Assembly: GCF_000234665.1 (NCBI RefSeq)
Contig: NC_018331.1
Span: 991,581-1,044,075 of the forward strand
Reading direction: 5' to 3'
DNA from: Leishmania mexicana MHOM/GT/2001/U1103
Taxonomy: Eukaryota > Euglenozoa > Kinetoplastea > Trypanosomatida > Trypanosomatidae
Length of the DNA: 52,495 bases
Below the pieces are notes generated by a model, which worked only from the letters and a program-made list of their open reading frames with translations, did no database searches and was not told where the DNA came from. Shown one piece after another: positions 1-8,389 of this stretch. The stretch's first letter is position 1, and the number at the start of each line of letters is the position of its first letter. Both the position numbers and the translations under genes were made by a program.

Positions 1-591
1 GTTTTTCTGCTCATTTGCACACACACACACACAACACATATATTCACCACACAACCACACACTACACAAAAAGACAACAACACCCACACAACGCATGTGT
101 TCACACACACGCAGACACACGCAGACACACAGAGAGGCGGGGCGCTCCCCTGCCAAATGATGGGGAAAGTACGACTGTGTAAGAAAAAGGAGCGTTTTAC
201 TGAGAAGCAGTGCGTGCGCACACATTTTTACCGTGTGTGCGCATAGGTAGTGACTCCCAGTGTTATACATCGCGAAGATTACAAAGAAAACATCATCGAA
301 TCGCCACCTACAAGACTGGAGCTTGCTCCCTCGAAGGCGCCAAGTATATTCATGATCACAAGACATTCTTTTTGTACATCTCTCGAGACAAACACGACGC
401 GTCTTTTTGTGGGGTGTGTTCGCCCACACACGTATATACACACAACGCATGTTGCGTGTGTATATGTGTGTGTGTGTGTGCCGCACACGCGCGTCCACTG
501 CCGTGTCACCACTTCTCTGCTCTGGAAGCTGACAGTACGAACTCCTCATCGGAGTGTGTGACGCCTTGCCCCCTCCCACACATCCTCTCCT

Positions 592-615
592 CCCATATAT
601 ATTTATATATATGGG
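592..615. repeat. Perfect 24-bp AT-rich palindrome
   Basis: CCC followed by four AT units, a central TT, four more AT units and GGG. The two 11-base arms are perfectly complementary around a two-base centre. It lies in gene-free DNA and is followed directly by G-rich sequence. It could extrude as a cruciform or simply be a microsatellite product. Confidence 0.85.
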
Positions 616-902
616 GTGGGGTGTGTTGTGCGTGTGGGGGGGCATGGCCATCGGAATATACCAAACAACAACTTTACGTCCCTCTCCAAACGAGAGAACA
701 TGCATGGGCTGGCATGAGCGGCATGCTTCACTTCGGTGGGGCTCGAGGGGCATTTACGTCCCGAGGCGCTGAACCTTGAGGCCTGAAATTTCATGCTCAG
801 GGACACAATATATCTATCTATATATATATGGGGAATGCATATATATTATATGATGTGTGTCGCTTAGCTTCACGAAACTAGAAGAAAACGGTGCAAAAAA
901 AA

Positions 903-1001
903 GGACCCGACAACCAGCTGTGTGTCTGTGTGGCGCATATATAGTTACTCTATATACACGTCCGCATACACACGGCTCGTTGTCGGGTCCTTGCCCTTTT
1001 T
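903..1001. repeat. Stem-loop repeat, copy 1, with T run
   Basis: The arms at 903-918 and 975-990 (GGACCCGACAACCAGC against GCTCGTTGTCGGGTCC) are complementary over 16 bases with one mismatch. The spacer is 56 bases of AT- and CA-rich DNA. The right arm is followed by CTTGCCC and a T run. The same arms and the same tail recur at 1335-1392, so this is a true repeated unit and not a chance hairpin. Its function is unknown. Confidence 0.85.
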
Positions 1002-1334
1002 CTACCTCCTTTTCCTCCATGCGCGTGTGCGCGGGCGAGGGGGTGCGTGTGGTGTGTGGGGGGGTGGGGGGATCGAGCAACCCCCCCATAATATAGCCCT
1101 ACTTTGATCCAAAAGTGCACACACAGGAGAGAAGTGTGCCCGCCAAACATGGGCGTCTCTCGGTTGCTGTGTCTGTCCCCACGCCCTGCGGGGAGAGGGG
1201 GAACGGGGTGAGAGGCGACACGATTTCCACCGGCAACGTCTCTCCCTACCTGAACACACGCCCCTAGGAGGGGTGCGCTGCCTCCGCCACGAAGTCACAG
1301 TTATCCCAGACGGACCGTTTACCCCCCGCCACCC

Positions 1335-1392
1335 GACCCGACAACCAGCTGCGCCTAAACCGCCGGCTCGTTGTCGGGTCCTTGCCCTTTTT
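1335..1392. repeat. Stem-loop repeat, copy 2, with T run
   Basis: The arms at 1335-1349 and 1366-1380 are 15 bases long with one mismatch and a short 16-base spacer. The right arm plus its CTTGCCC-T run tail (1365-1392) matches 974-1001 base for base. The two copies differ almost only in the loop, which is 56 bases in copy 1 and 16 here. The unit is therefore defined by the arms and the tail. Confidence 0.85.
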
Positions 1393-1559
1393 TCTCTGCG
1401 ACCCTGAAGGGTGGCATACGCAAGTCAGACGGCCCTATCGTGGCCGAAGTATGGTGGGCAAAGAGGGGGTGAGTATTCGTGGGGCCGCTGAAACCTCAGA
1501 AAAGGGGTTCGTCTGGCGACTCCTGGCGATCTTCCTTTTGATTCGTTCCGGGGGCATGT

Positions 1560-1960
1560 GTGGCAAGGGGGTGACCGTAAACTTTTTTGGCGGCTGGTGC
1601 GTTTTGGCGGTCCTTTGGGGTGCCGTTTTGGTGTTGTTTGTGTTGGTTGGCTGGTGGCGGTGGGTGTGTCGTTTGGCGCGCTGTGGGGGCGGGGGGGTCT
1701 CTGTGCTTGGGCGCGGTTTAGGTGTGGCGGGTTTGGGGGCCCGTGGGGGGGCGCTCGTGCTTTGGGGTGGGGCGGGGCGTCTCGCCCCGCGGCCGCCGGG
1801 GGGGGGGGCCGCGGCGCCCGGCGTCCGCGCGAACGGAAGGGGGGGGGCGGGCCCAAGCGCCGGTGCGCTCCCGCCGCCATCCCCGCACGCCGACGAAAGG
1901 GGCGGGGGGTGTTCGTTGGAAGTGCAGATCTTCGCAACCGGGGCACCTTTCGTACGTGAT
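1560..1960. repeat. G-run-rich, G4-prone tract on the + strand
   Basis: There are many runs of three to ten G on the + strand, for example around 1684-1700, 1798-1810 and 1838-1852, with few C-runs. Four or more G-runs repeatedly fall within about 30 bases, which is the usual requirement for G-quadruplex folding. The G bias continues to about 2080 and stops before the first gene. In Leishmania, G-rich tracts have been reported at strand-switch regions; that this is one is inference. Confidence 0.6.
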
Positions 1961-2243
1961 GGTTGAGGGGGGCGGCGGTGCCGTCAGTCTTTTCGGGTGT
2001 GGTGGGGTCGCGGCGTGCCTTGGACCCTTCTTGACAGCGCTCGTTGTGGGCAGCCTGGGCGTGCCGCTGGGTCATTTGGCGCGCGCGGCGCCTGGGGAGC
2101 GGGGAGTAGAATATACATTTGCACCTTCATCAAGCAAGCGCGGCCGGGCAAAAAAAAATATGGCTGCTATTCCCACTTGCATCATGCGAGCGCAACCCAT
2201 CGGCGCTGTTTGTCTTTCACTTTTCTTTCCTCCTCTCCTTTGA

Positions 2244-2245
2244 AG
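2244..2245 (+). promoter_or_regulatory. Predicted spliced-leader acceptor AG for the GH32 gene
   Basis: A long pyrimidine tract (about 2207-2240) is followed by the first AG at 2244-2245. This leaves a 35-base 5' UTR before the ATG at 2281 and supports that start over the longer in-frame extension upstream. Confidence 0.6.
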
Positions 2246-2280
2246 AAACCGTACCCCTGCCGCGCGCCGCAGTTGTTTCA

Positions 2281-3750
2281 ATGTCACACGAACAGCGGCT
2301 TGAAGAGGCGAACAACGCTGTGCTGGCGATCCGCAAAAGCGTCGACAAGGAGTTCTACCCGCGCTATCACATTGCCCCTTATGCCCGCTCCATGAGTGCG
2401 CCATGTGGCATGATCTACTTCAAGGGTCTCTATCACGTCTTTTATCAGCATCAACCATTTGCCGAAGAGTCTGGCCCGATGCACTGGGCTCATTCCACGA
2501 GCGAGAATATGATTTACTGGCGGCACCACCCCGTCGCGCTCGCACCCGGAGAGGACTGGGACCGCGATGGTTGCTTCTCTGGCAGCTCGGTCGTGTATGA
2601 TGATCGACTCTATGTATTTTACACTGGTCACCACTGGCTCACTGATATTGCTGATGATAGCCAAATATACCAGGTTCAGTGCCTGGCTATCAGCGAAAAC
2701 GGCTTCAACTTTGAGAAGCGGGGCATCGTAGTAAAGCCGCCAGCCGGCTTCTCCCATTTCCGGGACCCGTACGTGTGGTTCCAGGATGGGCGGTGGTGGA
2801 TGGTGTGCGGCGGCCGCGACTCCAAGGATCAGGGCCAGCTTCTCCTGTACAGCACCGATGATCTGGAGGATTGGGATGACAGCACGTTCATGATTCTGTC
2901 CAAGTCGGAGGACCGTAACGTGTACATGTGGGAGCACCCTTGCTTTTTCCCCCTGCAGCGCCACCAGATGCTCATGCTCTCGCCGCAAGGCATGCAACCT
3001 GAAGATTACATGTTCCGCAATCGGTACCAAACAGGGCTTCTGATGGGTCTGTGGAAACCGAACGCGATCTTCAGCGTCACCTCCACGTTCAAGAAGCTGG
3101 ACCTTGGCCACGACTTTTACGGCGCTCAGGCCTTCCTAACGCGCGACGGCCGGCGTGTCTTCATTGGCTGGCTGGACATGTGGGACACGAACATGCCCAC
3201 AAAGCAGCACCATTGGACCGGCATGCTCTCCCTGCCTCGCGTTCTCCTTGTCGACGAAGCTAGTGGCAGAATTCGTACGCCGCCCATCAAGGAGCTGGAG
3301 AGTATCCGTGGCACCCACCAGTACCTACCGCGGCAGACTGTGCTCGAGAATTCGCAGGTTCAGCTACTGTTTGGCTGCACGGCTCACGAGGTACGCGTGC
3401 TGTTTGACATGGAAAAGAGCACGGCGGAAAAGTACGGCCTGTGGCTCGGTAGAGGGCTAGAGATCTACGTCGACGAACAAAGCAAGCGTCTCGTGGTAAA
3501 CCGCCACTACCCCAACTACGGCATTAGCGGATACCGCAGCTACACGCTGCCGGCTCAGGCACTGCTGCTAGTGCACGCGTACTTTGACATGTCTAGTGTA
3601 GAGGTCTTTGTGAACGAAGGCGAGGCCGTGCTGAGTACCCGGATTTATCCGGCGCGCGAGGATCGGGCGCTTTCTCTCTTTGCAGCCAATGGCACCGCCC
3701 ACGTCACGCGAGGTGACATTTGGGCACTGAACCAGTCAGTTATCCATTAG
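2281..3750 (+). CDS. GH32 beta-fructosidase-like protein, probable pseudoenzyme
   Basis: 489 aa, related to glycoside hydrolase family 32 (invertases, levanases, beta-fructosidases), with an N-terminal five-bladed beta-propeller and a C-terminal beta-sandwich. Family marks in order: YHVFYQHQP (about 50), MHWAHSTS (about 67), CFSGSS (about 97), FRDP with the transition-state Asp at residue 162, and MWEHP with the acid/base Glu at 218 (usually WECP). The diagnostic WMNDPNG motif is replaced by SMSAPCG at residues 38-43, so the nucleophile Asp is Ala40 (codon GCG, 2398-2400). Classical retaining fructosidase activity is therefore doubtful. There is no signal peptide at the chosen ATG, so the product is probably intracellular, unlike secreted invertases. 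The family is typical of bacteria and fungi, and GH32 in trypanosomatids is usually attributed to lateral transfer. Family assignment is firm; the function is not. Confidence 0.93.
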   Translation: MSHEQRLEEANNAVLAIRKSVDKEFYPRYHIAPYARSMSAPCGMIYFKGLYHVFYQHQPFAEESGPMHWAHSTSENMIYWRHHPVALAPGEDWDRDGCFSGSSVVYDDRLYVFYTGHHWLTDIADDSQIYQVQCLAISENGFNFEKRGIVVKPPAGFSHFRDPYVWFQDGRWWMVCGGRDSKDQGQLLLYSTDDLEDWDDSTFMILSKSEDRNVYMWEHPCFFPLQRHQMLMLSPQGMQPEDYMFRNRYQTGLLMGLWKPNAIFSVTSTFKKLDLGHDFYGAQAFLTRDGRRVFIGWLDMWDTNMPTKQHHWTGMLSLPRVLLVDEASGRIRTPPIKELESIRGTHQYLPRQTVLENSQVQLLFGCTAHEVRVLFDMEKSTAEKYGLWLGRGLEIYVDEQSKRLVVNRHYPNYGISGYRSYTLPAQALLLVHAYFDMSSVEVFVNEGEAVLSTRIYPAREDRALSLFAANGTAHVTRGDIWALNQSVIH

Positions 3751-4582
3751 CTCTTCTTCGAGTAATTCCAACTCGGCAGGGACGTAGAAACGGTAGGAAA
3801 TATCGAAAAAAAAAAGATGGAAAACGAGGACTCTGAAGCGGGACGAGGCCGAATGTTTGTTGTTTGTTTGTTTTCTGTGTGTGTGTGTGTGGATACATCA
3901 GGTGTTGACAACGAGCGGTAGGAACTACCACATAAATGGGGCAAAGCCGTTTCTTGGACTGTGCTGGCAGCGTCAAATTTCCTTGCTTTCTTTTTTTTCC
4001 TGTTGTTCTACGCTTCCTCCTCTGTGATGCTTATAGACGCACCCATATCACATTATTATTTTCTGCGTTACGTTTTCACTTTTGTAGCCTTCATCTGGTG
4101 TGACACGTGTGACACACAACGGCGACAAAACAAGGGAAAAATAAGCTTCCGCGCGCGCTGCTTTGTCTTGCATTTTTTTTTGTTTTCCACTTCGCCCTCT
4201 AGCTTTTTTTTTACGGGCCGCCGTTCTCTGAGGCGTGCTTTCCCCCTCTGTTTTGCTTGCGTGTCTCCTCCGTTTTCCCTCTACGAAAGACTCCTTGTAG
4301 GATTTGCTGATCAGCTTCGAAACAAAAAAAAATACACATAAAAGAACAAAAGGAGTAACCGTCGCCGTTCAACCGTTTCAAAAATTACCTGATGGGCAGT
4401 CACCGATTTGCACCGCGTCTTCGACCAATTAGCGGCGTCGGAGAACCGCCCCGATGTAAGCTTGCTACTCATTGGAACCTTCCTCAACCCGACTCTATCT
4501 GTCGCTCTGCAGATTATATATATATATATATATCTGCTCCCCTTTCTCCCACGCTCCACACGTTTGCTTTGGGGCTGTAGCA
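3751..4582. other. Intergenic, no gene seen
   Basis: Holds A and T runs, a TTTG/TG repeat at about 3853-3890, long pyrimidine tracts, and a TA repeat at about 4514-4533. The open frames here are pyrimidine- or T-run-driven (Phe/Ser/Leu-rich) and look non-coding. It probably contains the 3' UTR of the GH32 gene and the 5' region of the R-SNARE gene. Confidence 0.6.
4579..4580 (+). promoter_or_regulatory. Possible spliced-leader acceptor AG two bases before the R-SNARE start
   Basis: After the pyrimidine tract at about 4534-4560 the first AG is at 4579-4580, only two bases before the ATG at 4583. An alternative acceptor AG at 4511-4512, after a weaker pyrimidine stretch, would leave a 70-base 5' UTR with no upstream ATG. 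The sequence cannot decide between them. Confidence 0.35.
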
Positions 4583-5245
4583 ATGTCTATCAATAGCTCC
4601 CTGGTGGCCTTTGAGCGGGTCATCCTCGCGGAGGAGAACGTCTCGCCAACTGTAGCGCCGGCGCTGCAAAAGATGCTGGGGCTGCTTCCTCGCCACGGCG
4701 CGAAGGTAAGCTATCAGCTCGAGCAGGACGTGTTTCACTTCTTCATCGAGAACGACATTGTCTACGCCTGCACCACCTCGGGTCACTACGAGAACCGCAT
4801 TGTCTTCGGTTTTCTCCTCCACATCAAGAATGCATTCAAGACATCCTTCGCCGGCGGAGCTGACCGCAATCCGCACCACGCTGGCCTGACACCAGAAAAC
4901 TGCCACGACTTTTCTTCTACGCTGGCCTCCTCCCGCAAAACGTTTAACGAGAGCCCTCAAGAGGATATGGTTTGCCGAATCAAGGAGCAGCTGAACGCAA
5001 CGCGCGAGGTGATGCTCCAGAACCTGGACGGCATTATCGAGCGCGGCGACCGCATCGACACTCTGTGCGACCGCACCGAACTCTTATGTGACGAGGCGCA
5101 CGGCTTCCACTCTAATGCACGCTCTCTCAAGCACGCCGTCTTGATGCACAAAATTCATATCATCATCGGTATTGTTATCTTTATTGCCATTCTTGCCCTC
5201 ATCACTGCGCTCGGCATCTGCGGCATTGACTTTAAGAAATGCTAG
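4583..5245 (+). CDS. Longin-type R-SNARE, VAMP7/VAMP72-like
   Basis: 220 aa. It is predicted to sit on transport vesicles and pair with Q-SNAREs to fuse membranes on the endosomal, lysosomal or secretory route. Residues 1 to about 120 fit a longin domain. The SNARE motif spans about 128-190 and has the heptad core LDGIIERGDRIDTL with the zero-layer Arg at residue 154. A single hydrophobic anchor (about 193-214, rich in Ile, Leu and Ala) is followed by a short tail ending in FKKC. This order and length match the VAMP7 family. The terminal Cys could be acylated, but that is speculation. The ATG is the first after either candidate splice site. Which compartment it serves cannot be told from sequence; VAMP7-like is the closest architecture. 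Confidence 0.92.
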   Translation: MSINSSLVAFERVILAEENVSPTVAPALQKMLGLLPRHGAKVSYQLEQDVFHFFIENDIVYACTTSGHYENRIVFGFLLHIKNAFKTSFAGGADRNPHHAGLTPENCHDFSSTLASSRKTFNESPQEDMVCRIKEQLNATREVMLQNLDGIIERGDRIDTLCDRTELLCDEAHGFHSNARSLKHAVLMHKIHIIIGIVIFIAILALITALGICGIDFKKC

Positions 5246-5630
5246 CTAGAGGCAATTTTTTTTTAGTGAGCTGTTTTTTTCCCCGTGCGACACGTACATG
5301 GAGCGTTTTTTTTTCTCGGCTTTGCTTCGCTCTGTCCTTCCTTGCTGCTCAGTTTGAGTTCTTTCTCCCTTTCTCCCCTTTCGATGTCTGGTGATGGCGC
5401 CTTCTGCTTCTCACGACTTGCTAGAGCCTGATTAGAGACGAAGACCAACAAAAAGGATTTTTTTTTCGTCTGAATCCACCGACGCCGGCAGCGTGGATCT
5501 TGGTGTGTCACTCCTGCGTTTCTCTTTCTCTTCACTTTCAATACCACTTTCCCCTCCTCTCTCTCTCCACTTCGCAGCACATTGTTGCCCTTTCCTGACC
5601 CTTTTAAGCACTTTCTACGCGCTCATTATC
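5246..5630. other. Intergenic with T runs and a pyrimidine tract
   Basis: T runs at about 5257-5340 and 5457-5467 are followed by a pyrimidine tract at about 5519-5572 and an AG at 5576-5577, the likely spliced-leader acceptor for the next gene (53-base 5' UTR). No gene seen. Confidence 0.6.
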
Positions 5631-6788
5631 ATGCCTTCCGCAGCGACGCTCTCGATCGACGCGCGCAAGTGGACTGGGACGATCGAGGCGGCAGGCGCTG
5701 ACTGCCTCTGCTCTGCTATCTCTGCGAAGAACGTTGCCCATGTCCTGTCGACCGCCACGGTACGAGCGCCGCAGAAACAGCTTTGCGCCGCGGTGAGCAA
5801 CTTTGTGCCAGCGATGCTGGAGAACGCTCACGGCGTCTCGATCTTGACAGCGCTGGTGCGCTATGGCACCACGGCCACCGTTGAACAAATCGCCAGCAAG
5901 CTCACTGCAGCGGACGAGGACGTATGGTCGTTCGTGGCTGCTCCAAAGAAGGAGATGACCAAATGCCTCTCGCTGCTGCTCGAGCGGATGGTGTACCGAG
6001 AGGACTGCACCGGCGAGTCCCACAACGCACTTTTGGGTCGGCTGAAGGCTATCAAGAAACCGTCGCTGATGAGCTCCTCCTTTACACTGCCCGCCACTGC
6101 TCGTCTCGCGCTGGTGGACGACGCATTTGCTGCAGGGCTCCTGTCCTCGAGTGAGGCGCAGAAGGCGCTGGGCAAGTCATGTCAGCACGTCGCCACCGCC
6201 GCCGCCGCGGAGGAGTTTTGCCGCACACTATTTGAGAGGCCGAAGGACAACGCGGCCGGGGACTTTGTTTGGAAAGCACTGGCGGCTAGCATGAAGGCAG
6301 ACGCCAAGGCACACCCACGCGAGGCCCTTCTCGCCATCCTCGCCACGCACGGACCCGTGCCACTGGTGAACAAGATGGCCGACGCGATGGCGCAGTGGTC
6401 GACGGTACGCGAATTGTGCACCCGTGACTCTTACGCGCACATCGTCGCCCACCTGCTGGAGCGCTGCGACGACGAGAGGGTTGGCAACAGGCTGGTCGCT
6501 GCCGTCATCACGCAAGAGGCGGATGTGACGGAGCGGATAGGTGCGCGCAAGGCGGCCCAGCACCACCTCCTGGCGGTCCTCGCAGCGAAGTCCAGCTACG
6601 CGCAGACCCTAGAGAAGCGTCTTGGTATCTCGCAGACGAAGCGCCTGGCAGCGGTGAAGGTACGCTTCGCAAACGCCACGCAGTCGAAGGCGACCACGAC
6701 GCAGCAGGCGATCCTCGAGAAGCTGAAGAAGCTGCCCAGCACCACCACTTCCTCCTCCGGCGCCGGGACGAAGCGCGCGCGTGAGTGA
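5631..6788 (+). CDS. Helical-repeat protein, possibly Pumilio-like
   Basis: 385 aa, Ala-rich and almost entirely helical. I do not recognise a confident family. Several segments resemble Pumilio repeats, with an aromatic or hydrophobic core around a small residue and a following Leu-rich helix: NAHGVSILTALVRYGTT (about 63-79), TRDSYAHIVAHLLERC (about 264-279), and similar blocks between. The C-terminus is basic and low in complexity, with KKLPSTTTSSS and a KRARE end, which could be a nuclear or nucleolar signal. That would fit the Puf6/KIAA0020 type of ribosome-biogenesis protein, but an armadillo/HEAT protein is equally possible. The ATG is the first after the AG at 5576-5577; the longer frame upstream begins with GTG. 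Coding status is well supported by length and GC-rich third positions. Confidence 0.85.
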   Translation: MPSAATLSIDARKWTGTIEAAGADCLCSAISAKNVAHVLSTATVRAPQKQLCAAVSNFVPAMLENAHGVSILTALVRYGTTATVEQIASKLTAADEDVWSFVAAPKKEMTKCLSLLLERMVYREDCTGESHNALLGRLKAIKKPSLMSSSFTLPATARLALVDDAFAAGLLSSSEAQKALGKSCQHVATAAAAEEFCRTLFERPKDNAAGDFVWKALAASMKADAKAHPREALLAILATHGPVPLVNKMADAMAQWSTVRELCTRDSYAHIVAHLLERCDDERVGNRLVAAVITQEADVTERIGARKAAQHHLLAVLAAKSSYAQTLEKRLGISQTKRLAAVKVRFANATQSKATTTQQAILEKLKKLPSTTTSSSGAGTKRARE

Positions 6789-7254
6789 GTTGCGCGCGAA
6801 GTGACGGGAGGGAGCGGCGACGGAACCAGTGTAGTCATTCGATGACGATTTGTGGTTTCTTTTTTCGATAAGGTATACCGATTCCATTAATGTGCGCCAC
6901 CCGCCCCCCTCCGTGTGCAGGGCGCCTCTTAAGATTTCAGCAACACACCGAAAAACAAAACAACGGCAGTGGCATGCGCACAAACAAACGGAGGCGTCAG
7001 GCCATGCGTGGCGTGGCAAGACGAAAGAAGACAAACCGAAAGCAGGACGGCGTACGGGTGCAGCTGCATTAGGGCGTGTGTGTGCGGCGCGCCCGTGTAC
7101 GTTCTCCCCTCCATCACTTCCCGCATCGCCTTCCCACGACTCTTTTCTCCCTTTTGCTTTCGTTTCTGTCGTTCTGCTCTCGGCGCATGAGTGTGCGTGG
7201 CCGTACAAGTGTGGGCGCTTCTGTGCTAACTTCTCCTTCCGCTCGCCCTGCACC
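6789..7254. other. Intergenic, no gene seen
   Basis: Mixed sequence followed by a pyrimidine tract at about 7130-7180. Open frames here are shadows that join onto the next gene. An ATG at 7188 is out of frame with the downstream start. Confidence 0.5.
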
Positions 7255-7716
7255 ATGAAACGCTTGCAGCCGGCGTGCCCGGCGGCGATGGTGCCGGGCT
7301 GCGGGGCGGCGATGCAGTACAGTCGTCGCTGGAATCTGCTGGAGCACCGTACGAAGGGGTCCCCATACATGAAGCACCTCGACCTCTACGCCCGCCGCGA
7401 TCCCCAGCTTGCCCCATATCTGCTGAGGGAGGTGGACATCGAGTACAAGCGCAAATGCCGCAAAGTCTCTTTCTTAGTGTGGGTCGTCGTCTTCACCGTG
7501 ACCGTTGCGTGGCAGACCCGCATGCAGGGGGAGGCGCTGCACTACATGCGCTTGTACGCCTCCTACGTCCGCGCCGAGCAGGACGCGAAGGACGACGACA
7601 ACATCAAGCGACGCAAGGCGTTCGTTGGCGTGATGAACGTGGTGAAGGACGCCTTTGACCGCGATCAACGCTGGACCGCCGCTGATGAGGCGAAGGCGCT
7701 AAAGGAGCTGCGGTGA
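7255..7716 (+). CDS. Small single-span membrane protein, unrecognised
   Basis: 153 aa, no family recognised. A basic N-terminal part (residues 1-75, rich in Arg, Tyr and Pro) leads to one hydrophobic segment at about 75-91 (VSFLVWVVVFTVTVAW), flanked on the N side by KRKCRK. The rest is a charged, helix-prone tail of about 60 residues with DDDNIKRRK. The positive-inside rule would put the N-terminus on the matrix or cytosolic side. The layout resembles small accessory subunits of kinetoplastid mitochondrial complexes, but nothing proves that. The start could also be Met12 or Met20. Coding status rests on GC-rich third positions and a coherent single-span layout. Confidence 0.75.
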   Translation: MKRLQPACPAAMVPGCGAAMQYSRRWNLLEHRTKGSPYMKHLDLYARRDPQLAPYLLREVDIEYKRKCRKVSFLVWVVVFTVTVAWQTRMQGEALHYMRLYASYVRAEQDAKDDDNIKRRKAFVGVMNVVKDAFDRDQRWTAADEAKALKELR

Positions 7717-8047
7717 AGGAATCGCAGGTGTGTCTGTGTCGGCCTTTACAGTGCTTCTCCCATTTTTCCTGTTCTAAATCCAGTCACAAACGGGCAAACG
7801 TGCGATCGGCTCTCCCTCCCTCTTGTGAGCGGGATGGCGCCCACCCCCTCCCTTCCCTTGCGTATCTTGCCCTCCTCTCCCGTGGCAGTTCTGCTGTTGT
7901 TCTTTGAGACAGAGGGGGCTGATTAGCAGCCATGTGATTGTTGCCCCATCCCTGTCTACTCTCTTCCTCCCTCCTCACTGCCGCTTGCTGGGTGCATGCT
8001 ATCCTATTCTTTCAAGTATCTCTCGCTCTCTCTTAGCCGCGCACACG
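7717..8047. other. Short intergenic, pyrimidine-rich
   Basis: Pyrimidine-rich blocks at about 7955-7985 and 8010-8036 probably guide trans-splicing of the next gene. No gene seen. Confidence 0.5.
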
Positions 8048-8389
8048 ATGCTGTATACTATTACACTCGCGGTCCTCACATTCGCCTCCACCTTCATGGT
8101 AGCGGACACAGTGGCGAACATATGGCAGCTGCTGAACAGCGGACGTGTCGCCCTCATCTCCTATAGCGTCTGGATGGCCGCCCTCACACTGACGGTATTG
8201 GGCACGGACTGGCTGACGACACTGGGCTTTGTGCACGCGTTGATCTTCGTCGCATGCTGGTGGCTTGTCCGCAATGGTGATAATTCCGCGCATTCATTCC
8301 CCAGCCGTAACGACTACGTGCGCTTCCCCGTGACAGTCTACGTGCCTGCCTTCGTGGTGCTGTACTTCCTTCAAGGTTGGCTGCAGTGA
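8048..8389 (+). CDS. Small multi-span membrane protein, unrecognised
   Basis: 113 aa, about three to four hydrophobic segments: 3-26, 35-52, 56-73 and 91-110. Only two short polar stretches interrupt them, the largest being the loop RNGDNSAHSFPSRNDY (about 75-90). No family recognised. The N-terminus begins with a hydrophobic helix directly after Met, without a clear cleavage site, so it is probably a signal anchor. The ATG at 8048 is the first in the frame after the pyrimidine tract. It follows another small membrane protein gene on the same strand, but position gives no functional hint in this type of genome. Confidence 0.75.
   Translation: MLYTITLAVLTFASTFMVADTVANIWQLLNSGRVALISYSVWMAALTLTVLGTDWLTTLGFVHALIFVACWWLVRNGDNSAHSFPSRNDYVRFPVTVYVPAFVVLYFLQGWLQ

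Larger units (their letters stand above)
1..2280. other. Gene-free left flank, possible strand-switch or transcription-start region
   Basis: I see no convincing gene on either strand. The open frames here are short, overlap each other in several frames and encode only His/Thr/Cys/Val repeats from CA/GT DNA or Gly/Arg/Pro repeats from G-runs. The stretch runs from CA-rich repeats (1-140 and 420-500), through AT islands with a palindrome near 600 and TA-rich DNA at 808-855, to a repeated stem-loop and then G-biased DNA at about 1440-2080. The first real gene starts at 2281 on the + strand. A divergent strand-switch region would look like this, but the upstream gene and its direction cannot be seen, so this is inference. 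Confidence 0.6.

Noticed and set aside
1382..1966. 194-codon + frame (and - strand 1425-2075) in the left flank
   Set aside because: G-run-driven Gly/Val/Arg or Pro/Arg repeats without the codon bias of the real genes.
1..2280. Telomere or subtelomere
   Set aside because: No TTAGGG repeats or other telomere-associated sequence that I can recognise.
2284..3111. 275-codon - strand frame over the GH32 gene
   Set aside because: Shadow; GH32 motifs are on the + strand.
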